From DASXKD01 sp963707905 (GTDB taxonomy: Bacteria; Actinomycetota; Actinomycetes; Streptosporangiales; Streptosporangiaceae), in contig CAVPSA010000022.1 of assembly GCA_963707905.1 (NCBI GenBank), forward strand, positions 1-64,000: a stretch of 64,000 bases of DNA, read 5' to 3'. Position numbers and translations under genes: made by a program. Shown one piece after another: positions 24,707 through 33,511 of this stretch; positions within the stretch are counted from its first letter, which is position 1, and each line of letters opens with the position of its first letter. The notes beneath the pieces are model-generated. The model saw only the letters and a list, made by a program, of their open reading frames with translations. It had not been told where the DNA came from and made no database searches.

Positions 24707-26073
24707 CGCACGTTCTCCTGCAGGCCGAGGGATTGCGGCGAGACGAGGACGCCGCGGTCAGCCAGCCAGTCGAGGAACCGGGGCCGCAGGCCGGTGCTGC
24801 GCAACTCGCCCCGGTACGCGCCGTGCTCGTCGACCCCGGCGTGGAAGTCGAAGAGGTATACGTCTTGCAGCGTGATGATGTCCCCCTCCATGCCGTCCAC
24901 CTCCGTGATGTGCGTGATACGCCGGGTGCCGTCCTTCAGCCTGGACTGGTGCACGATGAGGTTGATCGCCGAGGCCATCTGCTCGCGGATGGCCCGCTGG
25001 GGCAGGTCGAGACCGGCCATGAGCACCATCGTTTCCAGCCGCGCCAGCGCATCCCTGGGGCCGTTGGAGTGCACCGTGGTGATGGAGCCGTCGTGGCCGG
25101 TGTTCATGGCCTGAAGCATGTCCAGTGCCGCCCCGTCGCGGACCTCACCGACGATGATCCGGTCCGGCCGCATCCGCAGCGCGTTGCGCACCAGTTCGCG
25201 AATCGTCACCGCGCCCCGTCCTTCCATGTTGGGCGGGCGGGCCTCGAGCCGGAGCACATGCTCCTGGCGCAGTTGCAGTTCCGCCGCGTCCTCGATGGTG
25301 AGGATCCGCTCGTTGTCGGGCACGAACGAGGACAGCACGTTCAGCGTGGTGGTCTTGCCGGAGCCGGTGCCGCCGCTGATCACGATGTTCATCCGGCCGC
25401 GCACGCAGGCCCGGAGCAGTTCGGCCGTAGGCGGGGTCAGCGTGCCGAAGCCGATCAGGTCCGACACCAGGTAGGGGTCGGCGGCGAACTTGCGGATGGT
25501 AAGAATCGAGCCATCCAGTGCCAGCGGCGGGACCACCGCGTTGACCCGGCTGCCGTCGGGCAGCCGGGCGTCCACCATCGGGCTGGCCTCATCGACGCGG
25601 CGCCCCACCCGGGAGACGATCTTGTCGATGGTGCGGCGCAGGTGGCTTTCGTCCGCGAAGGTGGCCGCTACCGGGTACAAGCGGCCAGCGCGCTCGACGT
25701 AGACCTGGTCGTGCCCGTTGACCATGATCTCGGACACCTCGGGATCCCGCAGGTAGGGTTCGAGCGGCCCGTGGCCGAGGATCTCATCGGAGACCTCCTG
25801 CGAGACCCGCAGCCGGTCGGCCGCTGTCATCGGCGTCTTGTCGCGCTCCAGCACCGTCTGGAGGGTCTCGGCGACCCGCTGCTCAAGTTCGCGCTCGCTG
25901 AGGTTCACGTCGTAGAGCTTCGGCCCGAGCGTGTCCAGCAGCGCGTCATGGACCGAGCGGCGGACATCGGCGAACGGGTCGGTGCGGCGGGCGGACTGGC
26001 CCGGCACGCCGTGCGTGGGCCGGGCGTTCTGCGGCCCGCCCGCCTGCCGGGCGAGCCGCTCGGACAGGCTCAT
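24703..26073 (-). CDS. tadA: TadA/CpaF secretion ATPase of the Tad/Flp pilus
   Basis: This 456-residue hexameric ATPase powers pilin secretion. Visible are Walker A ISGGTGSGKTTTLNVL, Walker B-type ERILTIEDAAELQL, the Asp box GRGAVTIRELVRNALRMRPDR and His box TGHDGSITTVHSNGPRDAL. N-terminal residues 60-190 hold the CpaF-type helical domain (ILGHGPLEPYLRDPEVSEIM). The start ATG 26073 overlaps the tadZ stop by 4 bp (ATGA); an upstream in-frame start would add tadZ-overlapping sequence and was not used. Confidence 0.94.
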   Translation of the reverse strand: MSLSERLARQAGGPQNARPTHGVPGQSARRTDPFADVRRSVHDALLDTLGPKLYDVNLSERELEQRVAETLQTVLERDKTPMTAADRLRVSQEVSDEILGHGPLEPYLRDPEVSEIMVNGHDQVYVERAGRLYPVAATFADESHLRRTIDKIVSRVGRRVDEASPMVDARLPDGSRVNAVVPPLALDGSILTIRKFAADPYLVSDLIGFGTLTPPTAELLRACVRGRMNIVISGGTGSGKTTTLNVLSSFVPDNERILTIEDAAELQLRQEHVLRLEARPPNMEGRGAVTIRELVRNALRMRPDRIIVGEVRDGAALDMLQAMNTGHDGSITTVHSNGPRDALARLETMVLMAGLDLPQRAIREQMASAINLIVHQSRLKDGTRRITHITEVDGMEGDIITLQDVYLFDFHAGVDEHGAYRGELRSTGLRPRFLDWLADRGVLVSPQSLGLQENVR

Positions 26074-27236
26074 GCCGCCCGCCGCCTGCTGCCGCCGCGG
26101 CGCCCGCCACGCGGGACAGGTGCCGGCAGCAGGCACTGCCGCGCGAACGCGGTGATGGCCTTGCTGACCGGGTGCCTGGGGTTGGCGAGGGTGATCGGGA
26201 CTCCCTTGTTGGTCGAGATCTGTACAGCACGGCTGGCGGGGATCTGCGCGGCGACCGGTGCGCGGATCACGCGCTCCACGTCCTCCTGGCTCAGCCGCAG
26301 CTTGGATTCAGCCCGGTTGAGTACCACCGACCGGATTTCGGCCGGATAGGACAGCATGTCCAGCACATCCAGCACGACCCGGAGGTTCTTCAGCGCCGGC
26401 ACGTCGGGAGTGGTGAGCAGCACGTGGTGCGCCGAGGCGTCCAGTGCGGTCAGCACGTGCTCGCTGAGCTGCGGCGGGGTGTCCACCACGACGTAGTCGA
26501 ACATGGTGCGCAGTACCGCCAGCAGTTCCCCCACCAGCGACGGCGGGATCTTTTCCGCGTCGCCGGGCGTCACCGGCGCCAGCAGCATTTCCAGTCCCGG
26601 CCGGTAGGGGGTGAGCAGCGACGCGGCCCCGGTGGTGTCGATGTGCCCGGTCATCGCGCCCGCGTCCGCGAGGCTCCGCACCGGGTCCAGCAGCAGGCTG
26701 ATCGCGATGTCGCCGGAGGCCAGGTCCAGGTCCACCACACAGACCTGGTTGGCGCCCCGCTGGGCGAGCGCCACGCCGAGGTTGATGGCCAGCATGGTCT
26801 TGCCAACGCCGCCTTTGGCGGTGAATACGGTGATGATCTTGCCGTCCACCGTCGGCCCGGTCCGCTCGGTGGTGGTCGCGGCCAGGATGCGCCACGACAC
26901 GTCACGGGACCGGCGGCAGGCGGCGGCCAGCGCGGCATGGTCGCCGGTCTGAATCACCTCGCGGATGCCCGACTGCAGCGCCTGGTTCAGCAGTTCCACG
27001 CTGGTCTGATCGCGCACCAGGATCACGCCGACCGCCGGGCGGACCATCCGCAGCGCCGACGCGAACCCCAGCGCCTCCTCGGTCCCGGCCCGCGGCCCGA
27101 TCACCACCAGGTTCTCGGCCGGATCACCGTCCAGCAGCTTGGCCGCCGCACTAAGGTCGTCGGCGGTGCGTACCTCACTGCCGAGATCGGCAAGCAGCTC
27201 TTCGGAGTCCGCGGCCGGCTCGCAGAGGATGGGCAT
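26070..27236 (-). CDS. tadZ: TadZ/CpaE pilus localisation ATPase
   Basis: The product is 388 residues. Residues 1-110 form a degenerate receiver-like domain and 125-370 a MinD/ParA-type ATPase with the deviant Walker A FTAKGGVGKTM, the Asp-containing VCVVDLDLASGD and DYVVVDTPPQL. TadZ proteins place the Tad apparatus in the cell. Like other members it keeps the P-loop lysine. It is coupled to tadA by ATGA overlap and lies 12 bp after cpaB. The C-terminus is Arg/Gly-rich. Confidence 0.9.
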   Translation of the reverse strand: MPILCEPAADSEELLADLGSEVRTADDLSAAAKLLDGDPAENLVVIGPRAGTEEALGFASALRMVRPAVGVILVRDQTSVELLNQALQSGIREVIQTGDHAALAAACRRSRDVSWRILAATTTERTGPTVDGKIITVFTAKGGVGKTMLAINLGVALAQRGANQVCVVDLDLASGDIAISLLLDPVRSLADAGAMTGHIDTTGAASLLTPYRPGLEMLLAPVTPGDAEKIPPSLVGELLAVLRTMFDYVVVDTPPQLSEHVLTALDASAHHVLLTTPDVPALKNLRVVLDVLDMLSYPAEIRSVVLNRAESKLRLSQEDVERVIRAPVAAQIPASRAVQISTNKGVPITLANPRHPVSKAITAFARQCLLPAPVPRGGRRGGSRRRAA

Positions 27237-27248
27237 TTGATTACCGCC

Positions 27249-28208
27249 TTACTTCCGCTTGTGACTGGTCTGGCTGGGTGTCGGGGAAGGGGCTGGAGCG
27301 GCGGCGGTGGTGGGCGCCACCACCGGGGCCGTCGGGCTCGTGCTTGGCAAGACCAGCGGGAACGTCACGACCGGGGTGGGCGAGGGGGGCGGAGCCGGAT
27401 GGACACTGAGCAGGCGCCCGGCGTCCGAGGTGGTGCGGGAGTTCGAGGTGAGCAGCGCCAGGTAGGGCATGCCGGTCTCGGTCATCTGGATGAGCTGCTC
27501 CGCCTGGGCCTGGGTGACGGCCAGGGTCACCAGCGTGCCGGCCTGGCCGGACGAAGGGGAACTGCTTCCGCTGAGCGCCGACGACGACGCGGTGGTGGTG
27601 GAGGAGGAGCTGGCCGTGCCGCCCGCTGGCGCCGTCCCTACCGACAGCACCAGCACCCGCGTCAGCACCACCCGTGTCTTGACGGTGCCGCCGACCTGGG
27701 TGTGCGCCCCGGTGCACCCGGGACCCGCCGTGATCGTGCCGGCGGAGCTGAACCCGACGGTGTCGAACACCGCCACCTGCGAACCGGGCTGCACCGAGCC
27801 GGCCACCACCTCGGGCAGGCAGAAGCTGAGCGTCAGCGCCATCATGCCCGGCGGGATCGCCAGCCCGCTGGTCGTCTGGGCGGCCGAGACCAGCATCGGG
27901 CGCAGCAGCAGCTGCCCGGGCTCAAGGTCCGCGCTGAATACCAGCGAGGACATGTCGGGCGTGATGGCGGACAGCGCGTTCGCCGGCACCGAGGAGGCGG
28001 GCAGTGTCTGGCTGGCGAGCAGCCCGCCGTGCAGCGCGGCGCCTGCGGAGGTGCCGGAAGGGACCGTCTTCTGCGCCACGAGCACACTGACCGCTTTCAT
28101 CCCCGCGATGGCACGAGCGTTGGCCCCCTTGACGTAGGCGAGTACTCCGCTGGTGCCGACCGCGGCGAGGATCAGCGCTAGCACGATGATCAGTAGCCGT
28201 CGTTTCAT
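27249..28208 (-). CDS. cpaB: CpaB/RcpC pilus assembly protein (SAF domain)
   Basis: The product is 319 residues with an N-terminal membrane anchor (LLIIVLALILAAVGTSGVLAYV). A SAF-like domain follows (SVLVAQKTVPSGTSAGAAL, then LEPGQLLLRPML). A Ser/Thr/Ala-rich linker comes next, then a second conserved segment (VTLAVTQAQAEQLIQM), and a Pro/Thr-rich tail ending in basic residues. CpaB is periplasmic or cell-wall facing and modulates pilus assembly. It lies between tadG and tadZ in the same direction. Confidence 0.88.
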   Translation of the reverse strand: MKRRLLIIVLALILAAVGTSGVLAYVKGANARAIAGMKAVSVLVAQKTVPSGTSAGAALHGGLLASQTLPASSVPANALSAITPDMSSLVFSADLEPGQLLLRPMLVSAAQTTSGLAIPPGMMALTLSFCLPEVVAGSVQPGSQVAVFDTVGFSSAGTITAGPGCTGAHTQVGGTVKTRVVLTRVLVLSVGTAPAGGTASSSSTTTASSSALSGSSSPSSGQAGTLVTLAVTQAQAEQLIQMTETGMPYLALLTSNSRTTSDAGRLLSVHPAPPPSPTPVVTFPLVLPSTSPTAPVVAPTTAAAPAPSPTPSQTSHKRK

Positions 28209-28229
28209 GCGTCCCCTTCATGACCGAAA

Positions 28230-29360
28230 TCAGCCGGTGATCTTCATCGAGGTCACGCCCGAGGAGGAACTGAGCGTGCCGGCCGCGGCGACGAAATAGC
28301 CGTCGATGCAGTACGAGTTGCCGGTGCAGGTGTTCGCGGAGTTCAGCCAGTCCGTGTAGGAGCCGAACATGCCGCCGCCCGGCACGTTGTAGCCGGTCAC
28401 GACGAAGGCCGCGAATCCCTTCAGGTTGTACACCGAGCTGGCGCCGTTGCCGGTGGCCGAGGTGTAGACCGGGATGTAGATCAGCGACTTGTTCTGCGCG
28501 TCGTCGAACAGCGGCGTGTTGCAGTTAGGCGACGCGGTGCCGGTCCGGACGGGATAGGTGGTGCCGGTGATCGAATTCAGCGTGCAGCCGCCCGTCTCGG
28601 TGATCCAGCCGAATGTGCCCGGTCCGTCCGATCCGGCAGGCTCGGTGGAGCAGCCGGTGCCATTGAGGTAGCCCAGGGTCAGCTTCATGTCGTAGGAGCT
28701 GGGCGGGAGCGAGCCCGGCGGCGGCGTGCCGTATACGGTGCCCTGGCTGACCGCCTTGTCCCACTGGCAGGCCGTTGTGGTGAACGCCGTCAGGATCCCG
28801 CTGTAGGTCGACCCCCCGCTGCTGCCCCATTGGACCTGCGCACAGGCGAGCACCGTGGTGCCCGTGTAGCTGCCGTTGCCGAGCAGTTCCTTGGCGAAGA
28901 CGGGTGCGATGACCGTGGCCCCGCCGGAGGTCTTCGTGGAGGTATTCACGTCCACATAGTTGGTGCCGGACGCCGGCGGCGACGGGCAGGCGGTCATGGC
29001 GCCGGTGCTTGCCCCGCAGGCCGCCAGAGTGTCGGCATAGCCGCACACGGTACCGACCCCGGCCACGCCGTCAGTGGCGTTCTCGTTGGCGTAGGTCTGC
29101 GCGGTGCTCAGCGCGCTGCTCGGGGTGCAGGTGCCGAGGATGCAGCTCTTGGCCACGGCGAGCGCCGCCGCGTCGGCGCCGTTCTGGAGCTGGGCGCGCT
29201 CCTGGTAGAGCTGGCCCACGTCGATCACCAGGGCGCCCAGGCCCAGCAGCACGGTGCCGATCAGCAGCCCGACCAGCACGCCGACCACGCCGCGCTCGTC
29301 GCGGCGCAGCAGCCGCAGCGCCGGGCGGGCCAGCGCCGCGGATAAGGTCTCGCACGGCAT
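28230..29360 (-). CDS. TadG-like pseudopilin / Flp pilus-associated protein
   Basis: The product is about 376 residues from ATG 29360. An N-terminal basic stretch (LRLLRRDERG) precedes one membrane helix (VVGVLVGLLIGTVLLGLGALVIDVGQL). A TadG-type segment follows (YQERAQLQNGADAAALAVAK), with a long exported domain that is Gly/Ser/Thr-rich and contains several cysteines. The open frame continues upstream of the ATG into the end of the broken tadE gene (ATFGSTLTLTATGE), so the true boundary between the two is unclear; in intact loci the two are separate. The exported part is fast-evolving and poorly conserved. Confidence 0.8.
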   Translation of the reverse strand: MPCETLSAALARPALRLLRRDERGVVGVLVGLLIGTVLLGLGALVIDVGQLYQERAQLQNGADAAALAVAKSCILGTCTPSSALSTAQTYANENATDGVAGVGTVCGYADTLAACGASTGAMTACPSPPASGTNYVDVNTSTKTSGGATVIAPVFAKELLGNGSYTGTTVLACAQVQWGSSGGSTYSGILTAFTTTACQWDKAVSQGTVYGTPPPGSLPPSSYDMKLTLGYLNGTGCSTEPAGSDGPGTFGWITETGGCTLNSITGTTYPVRTGTASPNCNTPLFDDAQNKSLIYIPVYTSATGNGASSVYNLKGFAAFVVTGYNVPGGGMFGSYTDWLNSANTCTGNSYCIDGYFVAAAGTLSSSSGVTSMKITG

Positions 29361-29773
29361 CTCGCCTGTGGCGGTGAGCGTGAGCGTCGACCCGAAGGTC
29401 GCGGTGCCGAACATCGCGGCGAACGCCCCGACCGGGGTGACGAACGGTGAAGGTATAGCTGACCGTCACCACCGCGTCCACGCCGATCCCGGCACCGGCC
29501 GGGCACGCGGTGGTCACGGCGACGGTCACCGGGCTCAGCCCGGTCGCCGCACTCTGCGCGCGGGTGGTCACCGCGGAAGTCGAGTAACCCAGCGACGGCG
29601 AGCCGGGCGCCCTCGCGGGCCGCCTGGGTCAGCGTGATCTGGGCGTTGATCGCCCGGCCGAAGTCGATGGTGCCGAAGATGATCAGCAGGAGCACCGGCA
29701 GCAGCAGCGCGAACTCCACGGCCACGGAACCGCGGTCGCGTGAGTCACTCGCGGCATGCCGCCGCCGCTTCAT
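29361..29773 (-). pseudogene. TadE-like minor pilin, two one-base frame breaks
   Basis: The gene starts at ATG 29773 with a classical TadE leader (RDRGSVAVEFALLLPVLLLIIFG, then INAQITLTQAAREGARLA). The frame changes at about 29600; the next frame reads SLGYSTSAVTTRAQSAATGL and VTVSYTFT. It changes again at about 29440; the third frame reads FVTPVGAFAAMFG and then runs into tadG. Removing one G at each junction restores a continuous TadE-like protein. Either the gene is dead or there are two single-base sequence errors. The same membrane and pilin-like motif as in Flp is present at the N-terminus. Confidence 0.8.
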
Positions 29774-29826
29774 GGATGCCCCCTTGCCTGGTGGCTGCCT
29801 GGTGCCCGGCCGGTGCCGGGCCCCGG

Positions 29827-29840
29827 CCGGTCATGACCGG
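29827..29840. terminator. GC palindrome between flp and tadE, possible attenuator
   Basis: CCGGTCATGACCGG is a perfect 14-bp palindrome within a GC-rich block that can form further hairpins (29800-29850). It lies 100 bp after the flp stop, where partial termination would favour pilin over the assembly genes. The role is inferred from position. Confidence 0.35.
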
Positions 29841-29942
29841 TGCCGGCGGCGCGCAGCGCAGGCCGCCGGCCGTCCGCCGTAGGCACCACCCGGGCCCGCC
29901 AGGGCAGTGGCGGGCCGCCGGGCGTCCGCCGGGTGGCCGTGG

Positions 29943-30128
29943 TCAGATCGCGTTGGCAACTTTGTTGAACACGCTGGTGAGATTCGTGCCGATGAGCGTG
30001 ACCGCGGTCACGATCACCGCGGCGATCAGCGCGACCATCAGGCCATACTCGACGGCGGTCGCGCCGCGGTCGTCCCGCTGCAGCGTCCGGGCGAGCATGT
30101 TCTGGATGTACACGAAGTACCTGAGCAT
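29943..30128 (-). CDS. flp: Flp-family type IVb major pilin
   Basis: The product is 61 residues. The ATG at 30128 follows AAGGAG. A short basic leader (MLRYFVYIQNMLARTLQRD) precedes DRGATAVEYGLMVALIAAVI. This has the Flp processing and assembly motif, Gly followed by Glu-Tyr at positions +5/+6, within a single hydrophobic helix. It is the first gene of the tad operon and is separated by about 170 bp with strong GC hairpins (for example CCGGTCATGACCGG at 29827-29840) from tadE. That spacing is common and allows higher pilin expression than the downstream genes. Confidence 0.93.
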   Translation of the reverse strand: MLRYFVYIQNMLARTLQRDDRGATAVEYGLMVALIAAVIVTAVTLIGTNLTSVFNKVANAI

Positions 30129-30487
30129 CTCGAACTCCTTCCAAGTTCGTGAACCTGGAGTCACTCCCAGTGATGTGAGTATTACTTATCGTGGTCGAGA
30201 TTGGAAGATGTCCCCCGGGTCGGGTATCGGGTGAACGGTCAGGGAAGATCGCCGACAGGCTGACGTGTCGGCCGATCGGCGGACACGGCCAGGGCCAGGC
30301 AGGCCCCGGCGGCCAGGCAGACCCGGCGGCCATGATGGCCGCCGATGGCTCCTTCCGCCTGATCAGTCACAATGTGTAGTGTATCAGTAACTTCAAGTAA
30401 CTGAAGATATAAGCGGGTCCTGCCAGGGTTGCCGCCGGTACGGACCACGAATTCCCTCATGTGGCCGCACCGGAGGAAAGATCGCAC
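30129..30487. promoter_or_regulatory. Divergent promoter region of flp and the membrane protein gene
   Basis: About 360 bp without a credible gene. It contains relatively AT-rich stretches near 30170-30190 (upstream of flp) and 30365-30410, where AGTAACT occurs twice three bases apart (CAGTAACTTCAAGTAACTG). These are plausible promoter or regulator sites, but no consensus sigma box could be assigned with confidence. Confidence 0.4.
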
Positions 30488-32026
30488 ATGCCGGATCGAT
30501 CGGGTGGCGGTGCCGGGGTGAGCCTGCGGCCCGCCAGGCGCATCCAGAGGCCCGCGGCCGGAGGGACCGCGCGCGGCGGGTCACCCTTCCTGCCGTGGCT
30601 GGTGTCACTGGTGGCGCTGAGCCTGATGGTGAGCCTGGAGTACAGCCGCTACCTGTTCGCCGACAGCTACTACGACCTGTATGCCGGGCGCTGGATCGTG
30701 CAGCACGGGATCCCGCACCGGAACGTGGTCACCGTGGTGGCCCACGGCGCACCCTGGATCGACCAGCAGTGGTTCGCCCACGTGCTCCTCTACGCCGCCT
30801 GGGCGGCCGGCGGATACCCGGCCGTGGCACTGCTGTCGTCGCTGGTCCTCACGTCCGGGTTCGCCGTGCTGGCGCTGGCCATGCGAAGCCGCGGCGTCCC
30901 GCCCACCCGCATGTTCGGCTGGACCTGCGCCGCCATCATCGTCTACCTGGGCAACATCGTGATCCGGGCACAGAGCTTCGCCTACCCGCTGTTCGCAATC
31001 ACGCTCTGGCTGGTCGTGGCGGACAGCCGGGCGCCCCGGCTGCGGGCACACACCTGGCTGGTACTCCCGGTGCTGGTGCTGTGGGCGAACACCCACGGCT
31101 CGGTGCTGATCGGGGCGGCGATGGTCGCCCTGTACGCGGGGTACCGGGCCGTGGCGGTGCGGCGTGGGGGCCAGCGGGCTGTCCTCGGCTACCTCGCGCT
31201 CGGTGCCGCCAGCGCCCTGAGCGTGCTGTGCACGCCGTACGGCACCGGGGTGATCGGTTATTACAAAAGCGTGAACCGGGTGGCGCCGGCACTGAGCCAC
31301 TACGTCACCGAATGGCAGCGGCCGAACCCGCTGTACCTGGTCAGCATGGGGTTCTTCGCGCTGCTGACAGCCACGGTGATCGCGGTGGCGGTGGCCTGGC
31401 GGCGCGGCACGCGGCCCGACCCCGTGCTGGCCGCGATCGCGCTCGGCCTGCTCGTCCTGGCGCTGACCGCGATCCGCAACCAGGCATTCTTCGCCTTCGC
31501 CGGGAGCCTGCTGGCCGCCGACACGCTGGCACGCAGCAACGCCGGCCGGGCACCCGCGCTCAGCAGGTCCTTCAGCCGGGCTACCGCGGCCGTCCTGGCG
31601 GTGGCAGCGCTGATCGGCATCGGCCTGATCGCCGCGGAGCCGGGCAGCAAGTTCGAGAGCCTGGTCCCGGTGCGCGCCATCGGCGCGGCGGCGGCGCTGG
31701 CGGCACGTCACCCCGGTGCCCGCGTCCTCGCCGACGAATGGTCCAGCCCGCCCATGCTCTGGCTGCACCCAGCGACGTTCGGCCGGGTCGCCTACGATGC
31801 CCGGCTGGAGCAGTACTCGGTGGCCCAACTCCGCGCCTACGCCACCTTCCTGTCCGCACGCAGGCCAGGCTGGCAGCGGCTGATGCGCGGGTACGACCTG
31901 GTCGTGGTCAACCGCAAGCAGCACCAGTGGCTGGCCACCGCGCTGGCCCGGCTGCCCGGCTGGCAGGTGGCATACAGCGGCCGGGACGGCCTCGTCCTGC
32001 AGCGGGCGGCGGGCCAGCCCGGCTGA
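30488..32026 (+). CDS. Polytopic membrane protein, GT-C glycosyltransferase-like
   Basis: The product is 512 residues from ATG 30488, with GGAGG 11 nt upstream. After a basic N-terminus there are about ten hydrophobic helices. The first extracytoplasmic loop carries DSYYDLYAGRWIVQHGIPHRN and later PWIDQQWFAHVLLY. This is the layout of GT-C or dolichyl-phosphate-sugar-dependent glycosyltransferase-like proteins, whose first loop has catalytic acids. The C-terminal part (about 400-512) is soluble (ARVLADEWSSPPMLWLHP, then YDLVVVNRKQHQWLATAL). Known bacterial relatives are annotated only as hypothetical membrane proteins. Glycosyl transfer is an inference from topology. Confidence 0.6.
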   Translation: MPDRSGGGAGVSLRPARRIQRPAAGGTARGGSPFLPWLVSLVALSLMVSLEYSRYLFADSYYDLYAGRWIVQHGIPHRNVVTVVAHGAPWIDQQWFAHVLLYAAWAAGGYPAVALLSSLVLTSGFAVLALAMRSRGVPPTRMFGWTCAAIIVYLGNIVIRAQSFAYPLFAITLWLVVADSRAPRLRAHTWLVLPVLVLWANTHGSVLIGAAMVALYAGYRAVAVRRGGQRAVLGYLALGAASALSVLCTPYGTGVIGYYKSVNRVAPALSHYVTEWQRPNPLYLVSMGFFALLTATVIAVAVAWRRGTRPDPVLAAIALGLLVLALTAIRNQAFFAFAGSLLAADTLARSNAGRAPALSRSFSRATAAVLAVAALIGIGLIAAEPGSKFESLVPVRAIGAAAALAARHPGARVLADEWSSPPMLWLHPATFGRVAYDARLEQYSVAQLRAYATFLSARRPGWQRLMRGYDLVVVNRKQHQWLATALARLPGWQVAYSGRDGLVLQRAAGQPG

Positions 32027-32030
32027 CGGC

Positions 32031-33029
32031 TCAGCCGTCCCTGAACACCTCGAACGCCTCGGCATGCTGCGCCTGGCAGTACCGCGCCCAGTACAGCGCC
32101 GTCGAGGTGACCTGGTCGGGTTCCAGGAACGCCCGCACTTCGGGCTGCGCGGCGAACGCCCCGACTGCGGCCAGCTTGCCCCGCATCTGTTCGTCGATCG
32201 GGACGAAGTGGGCCGGCCGGAAGTCGATCGTCGCCGAGGGCGACTGGAAGCAGTAGATCCGGCCGATCCGCCGCGCCGCGGCCGCGGCGGCGAGGTGCGC
32301 GTTCCGGTGGTCGGGGTTGTCGTCGTTAATGGAGTGGATGTAGAGCACCGTCGGCTGGATCTGCTCCATCGCCCGTTCGACGGCGGCACCGGTGTGATCA
32401 CTTCCGTAGGCCTCGGGGCTCACCAGGTCGTCAACCGCCAGCCTGGTGCCGATGGCCCGGGCCGCCTCCGCGGCTTGCGGGCTGATCCCGGCGCCGACGG
32501 GCACGGCTGGCGCGAGCGTGAGCGTCGTCACCTCGATGCCCGCGGCCTGGTGTGCCAGCAGCGCACCAGCCGCCCCGATCTCCAGGTCGCCGGGATGGGC
32601 CCCGATGGCCAGCACGCTGTCCCTGGCGGCGGCCTCGGCCGGCTTGCGCTGCTCCACCAGGGCGGTGACCTTGGCGGCGAAGTCCGCCGGGGTGACCGGC
32701 TTGTGGATGAAATCGGTGGCCGGCTGCCGCATCGCCGTGACGGCCCGGTCCACGGTGGGGTGTGCGGTGACCACCACGACCGGCAGCGTCGGCTCCAGCC
32801 GGCGCAGCCGCTCGAGGAACTCCAGGCCGCTCATCCGCGGCATCTCGACATCGGTGATCACCACGTCCCACGGCTCGGCCTCGATGTGCTTGAGCCCGCT
32901 CACCGGATCGAGCACGTGCAGGACGAAGAAGCCGCGCGGCTGGAGCACCTTGGTCGCCCACAGCCCGAAGACCCGGTCGTCGTCGATCAGCAGGACCCGC
33001 CCACGGGGCGCCGGTGCGGAGTCTGCCAT
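32031..33029 (-). CDS. Response-regulator receiver fused to PIG-L (LmbE) deacetylase domain
   Basis: The product is 332 residues; the start ATG 33029 follows AAGGGGG. Residues 1-125 form a receiver domain with acidic pair LLIDDDRV, phospho-acceptor Asp in VVITDVEMPRMSG, Thr in VVVTAHPT and Lys in FIHKPVT. Residues about 138-332 form a PIG-L fold with SVLAIGAHPGDLEIGAAG, NDDNPDHRNAHLAAAA and YCFQSP. PIG-L enzymes are Zn-dependent deacetylases of GlcNAc-like substrates. Here the usual AHPDD motif reads AHPGD, so the first Asp, the catalytic base in MshB-type enzymes, is Gly, while the zinc-binding Asp and His remain. No histidine kinase is adjacent. Phosphorylation may control or recruit the C-terminal domain. 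Confidence 0.85.
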   Translation of the reverse strand: MADSAPAPRGRVLLIDDDRVFGLWATKVLQPRGFFVLHVLDPVSGLKHIEAEPWDVVITDVEMPRMSGLEFLERLRRLEPTLPVVVVTAHPTVDRAVTAMRQPATDFIHKPVTPADFAAKVTALVEQRKPAEAAARDSVLAIGAHPGDLEIGAAGALLAHQAAGIEVTTLTLAPAVPVGAGISPQAAEAARAIGTRLAVDDLVSPEAYGSDHTGAAVERAMEQIQPTVLYIHSINDDNPDHRNAHLAAAAAARRIGRIYCFQSPSATIDFRPAHFVPIDEQMRGKLAAVGAFAAQPEVRAFLEPDQVTSTALYWARYCQAQHAEAFEVFRDG

Positions 33030-33197
33030 GGTGCCCCCTTGCTGATCCCGTCCGTCCCGCACGGATGCGCGGCTCAGTGCCGCCGGCGCGACCTTCGGCC
33101 CGGGCCGAAGGTCGCTGGCGCCCTGGGTCTTTGCGCTCTGCTCTGCGATGCAGGCTGCCTGGTGAGATGGGTCCTGACACAAATTGTAGTGCAACAG

Positions 33198-33511
33198 CTA
33201 CAGTACGTGCACAGAGCAGCGGTTCGCAGCCGCCATGAACTTCGGCACCATCATCGTCACCGCGATCAGGGTCACCGCGGTGGCCGCGGCCAGCGGGACC
33301 AGCACCTGATAGCGCGGCCGCGGGGCGCACGCCGGCCGGGCGGTGCCCCGGGCGGGGCGGCCGGTGGCTGGCCACCCGCGTCCCCTGGCCGGCCCGCGGG
33401 CCCGGGGAGGCCGCGGATGCTGCCGGGGGCAACCGTCTGCCCCGCTGCCGTGAACGCGTCGCGCAACCTGCACTCGGTCGCGGCCAGCGAGGGGCCGCCG
33501 GCGCCAGTCAC
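33198..33511 (-). pseudogene. Small membrane partner of the ECF sigma factor, one frame break
   Basis: It starts with GTG 33511, overlapping the sigma factor stop by 4 bp (GTGA). The first frame reads SLAATECRLRDAFTAAGQTV followed by a Gly/Pro-rich linker, like the N-terminus of short actinobacterial anti-sigma-like proteins. The membrane helix YQVLVPLAAATAVTLIAVTM and the end of the protein are in another frame from about 33330. A single-base change joins them into a protein of about 104 residues with a cytoplasmic N-terminus and one helix. It is probably an anti-sigma or sigma-associated membrane protein. It could be dead or a sequence error. Confidence 0.55.

Noticed and set aside
26172..28181. 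669-codon open frame on the plus strand rich in Arg, His, Gly and Gln
   Set aside because: It is antisense to tadZ and cpaB, which have clear families, and its composition is the usual GC-driven shadow.
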